A stretch of 50,218 bases of DNA from positions 1 through 50,218 of the forward strand of contig CAMKFB010000009.1 of the NCBI GenBank assembly GCA_946411735.1, written 5' to 3'. The notes beneath the pieces are model-generated. The model searched no databases. It saw nothing but the letters and a program-made list of their open reading frames with translations, and was not told the origin of the DNA. Every line of letters starts with the position of its first letter. Positions within the stretch are counted from its first letter, which is position 1. Shown piece after piece: positions 41,969-49,865 of the stretch. The translations under genes were made by a program, and so were the position numbers. Origin of the DNA: an uncultured Selenomonadales bacterium (lineage in GTDB: Bacteria > Bacillota > Negativicutes > Selenomonadales > Selenomonadaceae).

Positions 41969-42580
41969 TTATGACAGCAGCAGCATTTGAGCGATGGCGG
42001 CGGTGATGATGTTGCCGTGCTCGAGTTGAATCTCGCGGACAAAGCGCTTCCAATATTTTTTTGCGCGACGAGCCATGAGGAAATCGGAGTAATAAATGAG
42101 CGGCACGCGCGCGGAGGTACCGATGTTGTCGATGATGCGGATGCGCCGCGCGGTCGGCGCCGTGCGTTGGACGAGAAAATTATCGGGATCCATGCCGGCG
42201 GCGGCGAATTTCTGTCCGATGAAGTCGTGTTTGAAATCGAGCAATACCTTGACAAGAGTGCCGATCGACGACGGATTGTTGAGGCACTCGAGCAGCGTGC
42301 GACTTTGACTGCCGTCGAAATCGATCACATTCTCGAAAACGTAGCCGCGCCCCCTGTTGGTGTCGACCTCACCGTAATATTTGGTGAGGAGCGTCATGGA
42401 CTCGGCGCGTTTATTAAGCGCTCGACGATAGCGCATTTCGCGCTCGAAATCCTCATCGGGCTCGACGAATAAAATCTTGACGCAAAGATTTTTATCGGTG
42501 GGGTGAATGTAGACTTCCTTGTGATTGCCCCTCCCCAAAAAAAGTTCGTCGGTCAAAATCAACTTATCGGTTGAAATCAT
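41969..42580 (-). CDS. YrbL-family protein (PhoP-regulated, kinase-like)
   Basis: This 203-residue protein matches the YrbL/PhoP-regulatory-network family, which has a small protein-kinase-like fold and is related to sugar kinases of LPS cores. LFLGRGNHKEVYIHPTDKN and CVKILF form the nucleotide-binding start with a Lys. LYGEV-like and DGSQSRTLLECL segments follow, then GMDPDNFLVQ and IRIIDNIG, which fit the catalytic and metal loops. It overlaps the heptosyltransferase by 17 bp. Phosphorylation of LPS core sugars is an inference from context. Confidence 0.8.
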   Translation of the reverse strand: MISTDKLILTDELFLGRGNHKEVYIHPTDKNLCVKILFVEPDEDFEREMRYRRALNKRAESMTLLTKYYGEVDTNRGRGYVFENVIDFDGSQSRTLLECLNNPSSIGTLVKVLLDFKHDFIGQKFAAAGMDPDNFLVQRTAPTARRIRIIDNIGTSARVPLIYYSDFLMARRAKKYWKRFVREIQLEHGNIITAAIAQMLLLS

Positions 42581-43628
42581 GATGCGCCTCCAATAATTTT
42601 TTGCACGCGTCGAGCACGTCCGCGGGAATGATATGATACAAACAATTCGGCTTGGGATGCGACGGGCATTGCTCTGGCTTGACGGAGCAGGGACAGCATG
42701 ATTCGTTCGACGAGAGTGCGACGGCGTTGGGATTGATCGGGTGCCAGCGTTCGACGGGCGTGCAGCCGAACATCACGACCATTGGGACGGATGCGGTGGC
42801 GGCGATGTGAGCGGCGCCGGTGTCGACGGTGATGAACAAATCGACGCGCCTGAAAATCTCGGCAAGATCGATCAACGAAGTTTCGCCGCAAAAATTTTCA
42901 ACGGTCGAGCCGATTGCGGCGATAACGGTCTCGGCGTACTCTCGATCACTCGGCGCTCCGACCACAAAAAATGCCGCATCATACTCCGCGCGGAGCGCTC
43001 GAACGACTTCCGCAAAATACTCCTTCGGATAAGTCTTCAACTCGAAAGTGCCCTTGACGCACAACGCGATCTTCAATCGAGCCGCCGGCAGCCGATCGAA
43101 CAAAAGATTGACCTTGGCTCGAGCGTCGTCGGTAATGCGCGCGAACACCGGCTCCGACCAACCGTCGAGCCCGAAAAATTTCTTGACGATCGTCTGATAC
43201 GTCCGCGCCTGCAGAGTCCGATCGAGATCGTGATCGATTGCAATCACGTCGGTATAGAACTTCGTCACGGAACTTTTTTTGTCGTCGAAGACCTTGCTCG
43301 GACCGACGCGCTTGGGAATGCGCGCGAACCACGCCAACAGCGCCGGACGGAGCTTTCGATCGAAGGAAATGTAGAGATCGAAACGGCGTCGGCGAATATC
43401 TTTGACGGTCGAGAACATTTTCGACAGGGAATTTTCCTTGGCGCGATAGTCGAGGACGATCACATCATCGACGACGGGATTGTTTTTGACGGCATCGCTG
43501 ACGACGCGCTTGACGAGCATCGTAATGCGAGCGTCGGGGAAATTTTTTTTGATCAGCGCGAGGGCACTCGTGGTGAGGACGACGTCGCCGAGATTGACCA
43601 GCGCGCTGACGAGAATATTTTTATACAT
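42564..43628 (-). CDS. ADP-heptose:LPS heptosyltransferase-like glycosyltransferase (family 9)
   Basis: Family 9 transferases add heptose to lipopolysaccharide inner core. The protein shows ILVSALVNLGDVVLTTSALALIKKNFPDARITMLV at the start, then FDRKLRPALLAWFARIPKRVG, FVVGAPSDREYA, the donor-site FITVDTGAAHIAAT and VMFGCTPVERWHP. A Cys cluster near the C-terminus (SCCPCSVKPEQC) is common in this family. I start at the ATG at 43628, because the promoter -10 box lies only 14 bp before the earlier ATG. Its presence supports a diderm envelope. Confidence 0.92.
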   Translation of the reverse strand: MYKNILVSALVNLGDVVLTTSALALIKKNFPDARITMLVKRVVSDAVKNNPVVDDVIVLDYRAKENSLSKMFSTVKDIRRRRFDLYISFDRKLRPALLAWFARIPKRVGPSKVFDDKKSSVTKFYTDVIAIDHDLDRTLQARTYQTIVKKFFGLDGWSEPVFARITDDARAKVNLLFDRLPAARLKIALCVKGTFELKTYPKEYFAEVVRALRAEYDAAFFVVGAPSDREYAETVIAAIGSTVENFCGETSLIDLAEIFRRVDLFITVDTGAAHIAATASVPMVVMFGCTPVERWHPINPNAVALSSNESCCPCSVKPEQCPSHPKPNCLYHIIPADVLDACKKLLEAHHDFNR

Positions 43629-43650
43629 CGAATCACTCATTTCGCCGCCG

Positions 43651-43679
43651 ATTGTAGCACGGCGCGGCGCGTTAATCAA
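43651..43679 (-). promoter_or_regulatory. promoter of the heptosyltransferase unit
   Basis: On the minus strand TTGATT (43674-43679) and TACAAT (43651-43656) are 17 bp apart, overlapping the end of the upstream glycosyltransferase gene. The leader before the ATG at 43628 is about 15 bases. Confidence 0.75.
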
Positions 43680-44454
43680 TTTTTTCGGTGACGTGGACGT
43701 TTTCGCGGTCGAGGTAATACAGCTTGACGTATTTCGCCATGGTGTAGAAAAAATGGAACGCCGACAACACGAAGCCGATCCTGCCGTCGAGGAAGCCGCC
43801 GCGGAGAAAATACATTCGAAACGACGCCCACATCGGGTGGAGGATCATGTCGAGGAGCGAGGCGGATTTGCCTTCCTCCTTAGCCTTTCGAGCGGCAAGT
43901 GTGGTGTAGAAATTGAGCTTGCCGAAGTAGTGATCCCAATCGCGATACGGATAGTGGACGAGATATTCATTCGACGGCAGCTTGGTCTCTTGACAGTTGT
44001 GATGAATTTTGGGGTGAACGAAGCCTGTGACGTAAGAGCCTTGGCGCGGCAGGAGTCGGACGACGTAATCGGGGAACCAGCCGCCGTGCCGGAGCGGTTG
44101 CCCCCAAAAGTAGCTCAGCCTTGCGACGGCATAAGCATTTGATCGATCATCCGCGCGGAGGATTTCCTTGATGTGGTCGGACAATTGATCGGTGGCGCGC
44201 TCATCGGCGTCAATGAAAAAAATCCAGTCGCATGACGCCTGTTCGATCGCGAAAGTCTGTTGCGCGCCCCAATTGCCGTCGAGGGCGTGAGCGATCACCT
44301 TGGCGCCTTTTGAGCGGGCGATATCGGCGGTGTGATCGGTGGAGCCGTCGTCGATGACAAGAATCTCGTCGGCGAAGTTTTTGACGCTGTCGAGGCAAGC
44401 GCCGATAAATTTCTCTTCGTTTTTGGCGAGGATGAGGACGGAAACATCAGCCAT
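43672..44454 (-). CDS. family 2 glycosyltransferase (WaaE/KdtX-like)
   Basis: This 260-residue GT-A enzyme resembles the LPS-core beta-glucosyltransferases of the WaaE/KdtX type. It has VSVLILAKNEEKFIGACLDSV, ILVIDDGSTDHTADIA, IFFIDADERATDQL (the metal-binding DxD) and the family-specific YFWGQPLRHGGWFPDY and RLLPRQGSYVTGFVHPK. A hydrophobic C-terminal part may touch the membrane. It overlaps the preceding gene by 8 bp. Confidence 0.92.
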   Translation of the reverse strand: MADVSVLILAKNEEKFIGACLDSVKNFADEILVIDDGSTDHTADIARSKGAKVIAHALDGNWGAQQTFAIEQASCDWIFFIDADERATDQLSDHIKEILRADDRSNAYAVARLSYFWGQPLRHGGWFPDYVVRLLPRQGSYVTGFVHPKIHHNCQETKLPSNEYLVHYPYRDWDHYFGKLNFYTTLAARKAKEEGKSASLLDMILHPMWASFRMYFLRGGFLDGRIGFVLSAFHFFYTMAKYVKLYYLDRENVHVTEKID

Positions 44455-45589
44455 TGGAGTCCTCCCAACCGATAATATTTTGAAGGCGGCGCGCGAAGTT
44501 TTGAGGCGAATACTCGTCGGCTGCCGCGCGGAGCGATCGATGATACTGATCGAAGTTTTGATCGAAATTATTTATAAAGAACTCGAGAACGCGCCCGAGC
44601 TCGTCGACGTTGCCGCTCGAGAATGTCTCGCCGATCCGATAACGCTCAAAGACTTCAGGGTTCATGTCATCGCTGGCGACGACGGGCTTTTGGAAACCGA
44701 TTGCGGTGAAGAGCATGCCGCCCCAATGATACCGATAGCGGGGCGCGGAATAAGGCATCAACAGAGCATCAACGTCGGCAATGGCGCGCTGCCACTCGGC
44801 GCCGATCAAGCCCTCGTGTCGAAAAGTGATCGGCTGAGCGGAATATTTTTTGATGATGCGCTCGAAATCGGCAGCATCCTCGTCGTGCATCGTCGAGCCC
44901 TGAACGATCAACTCGACGGAACGCTTATATTTTTGACGGAGATAAACGTCAAGGAGCGCCTCCAACTTTTTTTCGCGGCGATACTGACCGTAGAAACCGA
45001 TCTTGAGCGCTTCGCGCGGAGCGGGCGACGGTTGATAGACGATATCGCGCGGGGTGTAAGTGGGCGGGCTGATCGGAAAAACATTTTTGAGGCGGCGCCC
45101 GAAGATCGAGTCGCCGAAGGTGAGCACGACGAGACGGACATTGGGATAATCGATCAGCCGTTGAGCCTCGCCGAAAAACTTGTCGACCTCGGAGGGATTG
45201 ATGCCGTGGAGGATAAAAATGAGCGGCTTGTCGATGTGACGGAGGGCGTTGTGATTGAGCGCGCGGAGATATCGATAGGTGGATGTGGGAATGATCAAGG
45301 CATCGAACTCGTCTTGACGGTTGAGCAGTTGGCGGTACCAACGTTGGCGATTGATCTCGCGCTTGGCGGCGGAAAAAATTTTCTTCAGCCCTCGGACGCT
45401 CGAGTAGGTGACGGCGTCGCCACTGAGCCTTTCGACGGGCACCTTGTAATCGAATTGAAACGAGAAATTCTCGGGGACGAAGAAAACAATTTCATGCCCG
45501 AGCGCCTTAAACTCCTCGACGATGATCCGATCGAAATCGACCTCGTGACCGCCGGGCGTCATGATGTTCTCGAAAATCGCCAATCTCAT
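44447..45589 (-). CDS. glycosyltransferase (GT-B fold, family 4-like)
   Basis: This 380-residue protein begins MRLAIFENIMTPGGHEVDFD, typical of GT-B acceptor domains, and has a donor half with KIGFYGQYRREKKLEALL, ELIVQGSTMHDEDA, ALLMPYSAPRYRYHWGG and GFQKPVVASDDMNPE. The exact family 4 signature is weak, so family placement is tentative. It overlaps the DUF535 gene by 4 bp (ATGA) and the next glycosyltransferase by 8 bp. Confidence 0.8.
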   Translation of the reverse strand: MRLAIFENIMTPGGHEVDFDRIIVEEFKALGHEIVFFVPENFSFQFDYKVPVERLSGDAVTYSSVRGLKKIFSAAKREINRQRWYRQLLNRQDEFDALIIPTSTYRYLRALNHNALRHIDKPLIFILHGINPSEVDKFFGEAQRLIDYPNVRLVVLTFGDSIFGRRLKNVFPISPPTYTPRDIVYQPSPAPREALKIGFYGQYRREKKLEALLDVYLRQKYKRSVELIVQGSTMHDEDAADFERIIKKYSAQPITFRHEGLIGAEWQRAIADVDALLMPYSAPRYRYHWGGMLFTAIGFQKPVVASDDMNPEVFERYRIGETFSSGNVDELGRVLEFFINNFDQNFDQYHRSLRAAADEYSPQNFARRLQNIIGWEDSNG

Positions 45590-46494
45590 ATCATCACTCC
45601 CGCCAGATTTTTTTCGACCGCCTCGTCGAGAGCGTCGAGCAAAGCGAACCGCCGTCGATAGGTCGCGCGCTTATGCGAAGGAATTTCCTCGACGGTCTTG
45701 CGCTTCTCGACCAACGGCAACTCGTCAAACCGAGCATCATCCGTGTGAACGCCGCCCGCCTCCTGCCAAAAATCGCTGAACGACGTCTTCAACTTCCGAT
45801 CGCTGCGCACATGATTATTGGCATAATACCCCTCGTTGGTAACGGCATAAATTTTTTCGAGCCCGAGCGTCCGCGCCGTCGCTTGCGCCGCGTACAGGAT
45901 CAAATTTTTCGTTCGATACGCGTGACATTTTTTCGTGATCACCTTGATGATGTCCTTGGCGCCGTCCATATTCGGTCCCTGCAGCGCCCCGATCCACATC
46001 GACCAATCGCCTGACCGATCCCGCGCGATCCAAAACATTATCTGATATATCGACTCGCCGTCCGGCAAGCGCAACATCAGCGCCGCCAATCCTTCTTTCC
46101 TTTGCCCCGGCTCCGCGCGGAGCACCAAACTCATCGAGCCGAGCCGATCGTCGAGCGGCATCGACCACAAATCCAGCGTCCGATCCGAATAAAGATCGAG
46201 CAGCGCCTGCGGTTGGAGTTTCGCGCGCAAAAATTTCATGTGATCCTCAATCAGGCGCACGCGCTCATCGAACGTCGAACGATGATAAAAAAACGCCCGC
46301 GTCGGCTGTTCGTAGACGTACGGAAAATTTTCCGCGACCTGACGGAGTAATTCGTCGCCGTCGAAAAACTCCACCACGCGTTTCATTCGCCGCCGATTGA
46401 GCAGGCAGCGCGCGATGAACACCGCAAACCGATGCGCCTCCCGCGGATTATTCAAGTCATAAATTTTTTTCCCGAGCTCGATAAATTTTTGCAT
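45586..46494 (-). CDS. DUF535 / VirK-YbjX family protein
   Basis: This 302-residue protein matches DUF535, which includes VirK and YbjX of enterobacteria, linked to outer-membrane or virulence functions of unknown mechanism. Recognisable parts are RMKRVVEFFDGDELL, HRSTFDERVRLIEDHMKFL, LRLPDGESIYQIMFWIAR, WMWIGALQGPN-like text and KKCHAYRTKNLILYAAQA. The ATG at 46494 has GGAGAGG just before it. It heads the second glycan unit and is coupled to the next glycosyltransferase. An N-acyl or acetyltransferase-like fold has been suggested for the family; I cannot confirm it. Confidence 0.85.
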   Translation of the reverse strand: MQKFIELGKKIYDLNNPREAHRFAVFIARCLLNRRRMKRVVEFFDGDELLRQVAENFPYVYEQPTRAFFYHRSTFDERVRLIEDHMKFLRAKLQPQALLDLYSDRTLDLWSMPLDDRLGSMSLVLRAEPGQRKEGLAALMLRLPDGESIYQIMFWIARDRSGDWSMWIGALQGPNMDGAKDIIKVITKKCHAYRTKNLILYAAQATARTLGLEKIYAVTNEGYYANNHVRSDRKLKTSFSDFWQEAGGVHTDDARFDELPLVEKRKTVEEIPSHKRATYRRRFALLDALDEAVEKNLAGVMI

Positions 46495-46527
46495 TGTCCT
46501 CTCCAAAAATCTTAATCAGTGGTAAAA

Positions 46528-46556
46528 TTTTTAGCGCAAACGACGGGCGTTGTCAA
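46528..46556 (-). promoter_or_regulatory. promoter of the DUF535-glycosyltransferase unit
   Basis: On the minus strand TTGACA (46551-46556) and TAAAAA (46528-46533) are 17 bp apart, about 33 bp before the DUF535 start. Confidence 0.75.
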
Positions 46557-46584
46557 CAATTATTTGCGGCGGAGGTTATGAGCG

Positions 46585-47451
46585 ATGCAACGGGAAGTGA
46601 TCCGACGATTTATGCGGGCGCTGGTCGAGACGCCATCGATTGGTCGGGCGGCGGTCGACGAAGCGCTCCGAGCATGCTCGAATTTCGACGGGCTTGACGG
46701 GCTGATCGATCGATTTCTATTCGATTGCGAGCGCGCCTCGAGTGCCGAAAAATTTTTGATCGATAAATGCGGGATCGATCTCGACAGCGGGGACACCGGT
46801 TCGATTATCGGCGTCGACACGTCGAGCGTCGTGAAGCCGAACGTCGTCGATTATCCCGCGACCACATCATTCGAGCTCGACGGGCTGACCGTCAACGTTC
46901 CGCCTCAAAACACCCTCGACAAAATTCAACGGCTCATCGTCCGCAACTTATATAATTGGCAACTCAAGGGTGCGCTCGAGCTGATCCAAGAATCCTACGG
47001 CGAAAATTATTCGTTCGATCCGCGCGGAGCGGCGACGGTTCGCGAGCTTGAGATCAAATTTGTTTCGAGCGGAAATTTCATGGCGCGCGCGGGACATCGA
47101 TACATGCTCAAGACCGGCGCGACATCGGCGTTGGCGTTGCAAATCAACACGGCATATTACGACGCCGACGGGACGTGGACGGGCGAAATTTCTTTCGAGC
47201 GCGTGCTGGCGCATGAGATGACTCACGCGGTGATGGCCGCCAACATCATTCATTACGCCGAACTGCCGGCTTACATCAAAGAGGGCATCGCCGAGCTTAC
47301 TCACGGAATCAACGATCAACGGCGGTCGATGATCGAATCGCTGTCGAGCGACGCGGCGACATTGCGGGCGGCGCTGTCTTCGAGCGGCGGGACGATGTAC
47401 GCGGCGGGATATATGTTGATGCGATACTTCGCCCGACAAGCGGCACGTTGA
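46585..47451 (+). CDS. putative zinc metalloprotease-like protein, possibly truncated at the C-terminus
   Basis: This 288-residue protein carries a zinc-peptidase pattern: the HExxH motif in LAHEMTHAVMAANII and a downstream Glu in KEGIAELTHGIND, as in gluzincins. No signal peptide is seen. The N-terminal 100 residues are helical with no known motif, and a beta-rich stretch follows. GGAGG stands nine bases before the ATG. The frame ends at RYFARQAAR; shifting the frame there gives GTLTIKNAADVELALINAGG, which looks like a repeat of surface or secreted proteins, so a frameshift may have cut off a C-terminal domain. Confidence 0.75.
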   Translation: MQREVIRRFMRALVETPSIGRAAVDEALRACSNFDGLDGLIDRFLFDCERASSAEKFLIDKCGIDLDSGDTGSIIGVDTSSVVKPNVVDYPATTSFELDGLTVNVPPQNTLDKIQRLIVRNLYNWQLKGALELIQESYGENYSFDPRGAATVRELEIKFVSSGNFMARAGHRYMLKTGATSALALQINTAYYDADGTWTGEISFERVLAHEMTHAVMAANIIHYAELPAYIKEGIAELTHGINDQRRSMIESLSSDAATLRAALSSSGGTMYAAGYMLMRYFARQAAR

Positions 47452-47459
47452 CAATCAAA

Positions 47460-47504
47460 AACGCCGCCGACGTCGAGCTTGCGCTCATTAACGCTGGCGG
47501 CGTT
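47460..47504 (-). terminator. possible terminator behind the glutaredoxin gene
   Basis: AACGCCGCC (47460-47468) and GGCGGCGTT (47496-47504) form a perfect 9-bp stem with a 27-base loop. On the minus strand it is followed by TTTTTG. The long loop makes it a weak candidate, and the same bases may be old coding sequence of the metalloprotease. Confidence 0.4.
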
Positions 47505-47523
47505 GCTGTCATTTCGGCGCCGA

Positions 47524-47754
47524 TCAAAGACACAGCAGCTTATCGAGCTTGTCCTTGTCGAAACCGACGACGTACTCTTCGTGGTCGATGGTCGTGACCG
47601 GCACCATCGAATCGCCCGAGAGTTTCACGCATTGATTGTAATAATCCTCGTTGATGTCGATGTTGCGCTCTTCGTATTCGACGCCCTTCGACTCGAGATA
47701 CCGCTTGACCTTATGGCACCAAGGGCACTCCTCGATTGAGTAAACGACAACCAT
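47524..47754 (-). CDS. glutaredoxin-like thiol-disulfide protein
   Basis: This 76-residue protein has the glutaredoxin start VVVYSIEECPWCHKVKRYLESKGVEY, with the redox-active CPWC at residues 9-12, and the glutathione/substrate loop MVPVTTIDHEEYVVGFDKDKL. It is close to NrdH-type or small Grx proteins that reduce target disulfides. I start at the ATG at 47754, with GGAGGTGAGC upstream; the frame to 47793 has no ribosome site. Its promoter overlaps the intergenic space before the TPM gene. Confidence 0.93.
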   Translation of the reverse strand: MVVVYSIEECPWCHKVKRYLESKGVEYEERNIDINEDYYNQCVKLSGDSMVPVTTIDHEEYVVGFDKDKLDKLLCL

Positions 47755-47781
47755 TCCGCTCACCTCCGATTTTTTTTCGAC

Positions 47782-47810
47782 AGTGTAAATCATATTCGGC
47801 GCGCCGTCAA
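47782..47810 (-). promoter_or_regulatory. promoter of the glutaredoxin gene
   Basis: On the minus strand TTGACG (47805-47810) and TACACT (47782-47787) are 17 bp apart, about 28 bp before the ATG. Confidence 0.75.
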
Positions 47811-47820
47811 GAACGACGAC

Positions 47821-48609
47821 TCAAAATGAGCCGCCGCCCCCGCCGTGACCACCGCCCCCGCCGCCTCCGCCGCCGCCCGAGCGCCCGCGGCTTTTGGATT
47901 GACGAGTGACGCGCGTGAACAAAAACATATCGCGCGAATCGATTATATCAACGCTGTTTCTTATAAGATAATCGCTTGCCTCCGACGCCTGATGCACGTT
48001 GCTCATCGCCGCGATCATCGACGAGCGCACCGTGAACATCGTAATCAGAAAGACGATGAACGCGCCGCCAATCGCCTCCGGCGCCACGCCCGTCGAATGA
48101 CCGAAGGGCATATCATTCTGCTCATAATAGGCGAGCATTCGATCAAGCGAGTCGGCGTAATTATTGAACGCCTCGTAGAATTTGCCCGCCGTCATCTCCG
48201 ACACAAATTGCTCCTTCAGATAGGGGATGCCGTCCTCATTGGTGATGCGGCGCTTCATCTGCGCGTCGGTCGAGATGTACCACTGATGCGTGTCCATCAC
48301 GACGATCAGCGCGATCGAGCCGTTGCGCCCGCCCGCAAAATAATCGTCGAGAAGGTTATCGGCGATCGATTTAATCTCGAGTCCGCGCGCGCTTTTGAGC
48401 GTAACGACTCCAATTCGGACGCCGTGTTTCGTTTCGAGCGATTGAACTTTGGTCGTCAGCGCCTGCTCTTGATCGGCGCTCAACAGCTCCGCCGAATCCG
48501 TCACCGATTTTATGATCGACGATTGACGAATCGGCTCCGACGGTTGAGCCGCCGCCACCGCCGTCAACATCAACAGCAGCAGCGCCGCCAGCAAAAAAAA
48601 TTTTTTCAT
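47821..48609 (-). CDS. TPM domain protein, exported and membrane anchored
   Basis: TPM-domain proteins are exported, often phosphatase-like proteins. This 262-residue protein has a signal peptide (FFLLAALLLLMLTAVAAAQ) and a TPM domain at about residues 35-155 (VTDSAELLSADQEQALTTKV, HGVRIGVVTLKS, NLLDDYFAGGRNGSIALIVVMD). A hydrophobic segment lies near 180-200 (GGAFIVFLITMFTV), and the tail is Gly/Ser-rich. The last residues are a run of glycines and His ending GGGGGSF, as in many family members. It follows a zinc-ribbon membrane protein, a recurrent pairing. Confidence 0.88.
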   Translation of the reverse strand: MKKFFLLAALLLLMLTAVAAAQPSEPIRQSSIIKSVTDSAELLSADQEQALTTKVQSLETKHGVRIGVVTLKSARGLEIKSIADNLLDDYFAGGRNGSIALIVVMDTHQWYISTDAQMKRRITNEDGIPYLKEQFVSEMTAGKFYEAFNNYADSLDRMLAYYEQNDMPFGHSTGVAPEAIGGAFIVFLITMFTVRSSMIAAMSNVHQASEASDYLIRNSVDIIDSRDMFLFTRVTRQSKSRGRSGGGGGGGGGGHGGGGGSF

Positions 48610-48625
48610 GACGAACTCCTTTCGA

Positions 48626-49726
48626 TCAAATGAGCATGCCGATCAGGAAGAAAGCGACGAGCGCGACGACGAGCGCGATGCCGCCGGGATAAAGGAGCGC
48701 CTTGGTCGAATCGTAAGGGAGCGAGCCGACGACCTTGCCGGTCTGACCGTTCATCATAAAAGTATAGGGCTGATTGTTGTAGCGCGTGGTGAGAATCCAC
48801 ACGGGCACGAGCGCGTAAGAAACCTTGCCGTCGTTTTTGATGACGGCGCAGGATTGCTCCTCGACGGTATCATAGCCCTTGACGGCGGCGGCGAGCACCT
48901 CTTTGACGGTTTGTTCGACGCGTTGATCGGCGCGAGCGGCTGACTGTTCGGCGGTGACGTCATACTTATCGGCGAGGTAGCCGGTGAGATAAGCGGCGCT
49001 GAACGGCACGAGGTCCTTATAATTGAAGGGCTCGATGCTGTCCATAAAATCATCGTTCATCTTTTTGGAGCCGTCGACGGGCACGCGCTCGAACTTCATA
49101 TTGCCGCCGCGCTCGACATTGAAGACGGACGTGGTCTTAATAATTTCCCTGCCGGCATCGACGACGTGAATTTTTTGAGCACGGAAGGTGGCGTGACCCT
49201 CGAGATTGGTATCGAACAGCCAGAATGGGACGTACATGGGCTGGATGACCTCGACGCGATTGTTGGCGGTGAAAGCGGCGGGAAGGAGCGTTTTGCCCTC
49301 GTAAAATTTTTTGAGCGCGGCGACGGCGTCGGCTTTAGTTTTTTTGAAGGGGATGACGAAATCAGGCTTGAGCATGCCGTCGAAACGCTTGGGGATCATC
49401 GTGGGATTGCCGCAGTAGACGCACTCGGTCGCCATCGTATTTTCGTCGCAGATTAGTTCGGCGCCGCAGCTCGAGCAGGTGAACGCCTTGAGCGCGGCGC
49501 TTTCGTTGGAATCCCAATCCGAGCCGGCGTTATCGGTGTCCCACTTAGCCTCTTGAGCTTCGCGCTCTCGAGCCGCCATTTCCTGTTTAGCTTGAAAGAG
49601 TTGATCGACGGCGGCGATATCGAGTTCGGCTCCGCAATATTCGCAAGTGACCTTGTCGTGACCGGGCTGAAACGACAGCGGCGCGGAGCAATTCGGGCAC
49701 TTATAACTGACGGAAGTAGCGGGCAT
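48626..49726 (-). CDS. double zinc-ribbon membrane protein (TPM partner)
   Basis: This 366-residue protein starts with a zinc ribbon (CPNCSAPLSF ... CEYCGAEL) and has a second one near residues 83-106 (CSSCGAELIC ... CVYCGNP). A charged helical stretch lies between them. A long central domain (about 130-330) with FVIPFKKTKADAV, YVPFWLFDTNLEGHA and VPVWILTTRYNNQPYTFMMNGQTGKVVG follows. The C-terminus is one hydrophobic segment (GIALVVALVAFFLIGML), so it is tail-anchored. It is 16 bp upstream of the TPM gene and has its own promoter. Its function is not known; genes of this type often accompany TPM or LemA proteins. Confidence 0.85.
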   Translation of the reverse strand: MPATSVSYKCPNCSAPLSFQPGHDKVTCEYCGAELDIAAVDQLFQAKQEMAAREREAQEAKWDTDNAGSDWDSNESAALKAFTCSSCGAELICDENTMATECVYCGNPTMIPKRFDGMLKPDFVIPFKKTKADAVAALKKFYEGKTLLPAAFTANNRVEVIQPMYVPFWLFDTNLEGHATFRAQKIHVVDAGREIIKTTSVFNVERGGNMKFERVPVDGSKKMNDDFMDSIEPFNYKDLVPFSAAYLTGYLADKYDVTAEQSAARADQRVEQTVKEVLAAAVKGYDTVEEQSCAVIKNDGKVSYALVPVWILTTRYNNQPYTFMMNGQTGKVVGSLPYDSTKALLYPGGIALVVALVAFFLIGMLI

Positions 49727-49760
49727 AATGTCACCTCAATCGAAAAAAATTTCGCCGTTA

Positions 49761-49789
49761 AGTATACGAGCAAAGGCGGCGCTGATCAA
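49761..49789 (-). promoter_or_regulatory. promoter of the zinc-ribbon/TPM unit
   Basis: On the minus strand TTGATC (49784-49789) and TATACT (49761-49766) are 17 bp apart, about 35 bp before the ATG at 49726. Confidence 0.75.
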
Positions 49790-49798
49790 GAAATTTCG

Positions 49799-49827
49799 TT
49801 GACTAAGGGCTTGAAAGGGGCTAAAAT
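49799..49827 (+). promoter_or_regulatory. promoter of the small membrane protein gene
   Basis: TTGACT (49799-49804) and TAAAAT (49822-49827) are 17 bp apart, 38 bp before the TTG at 49866. It is divergent from the zinc-ribbon gene promoter. Confidence 0.75.
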
Positions 49828-49865
49828 TGACCGCGAGAAGAACGAACTTAAGGAGGATGAGACCG

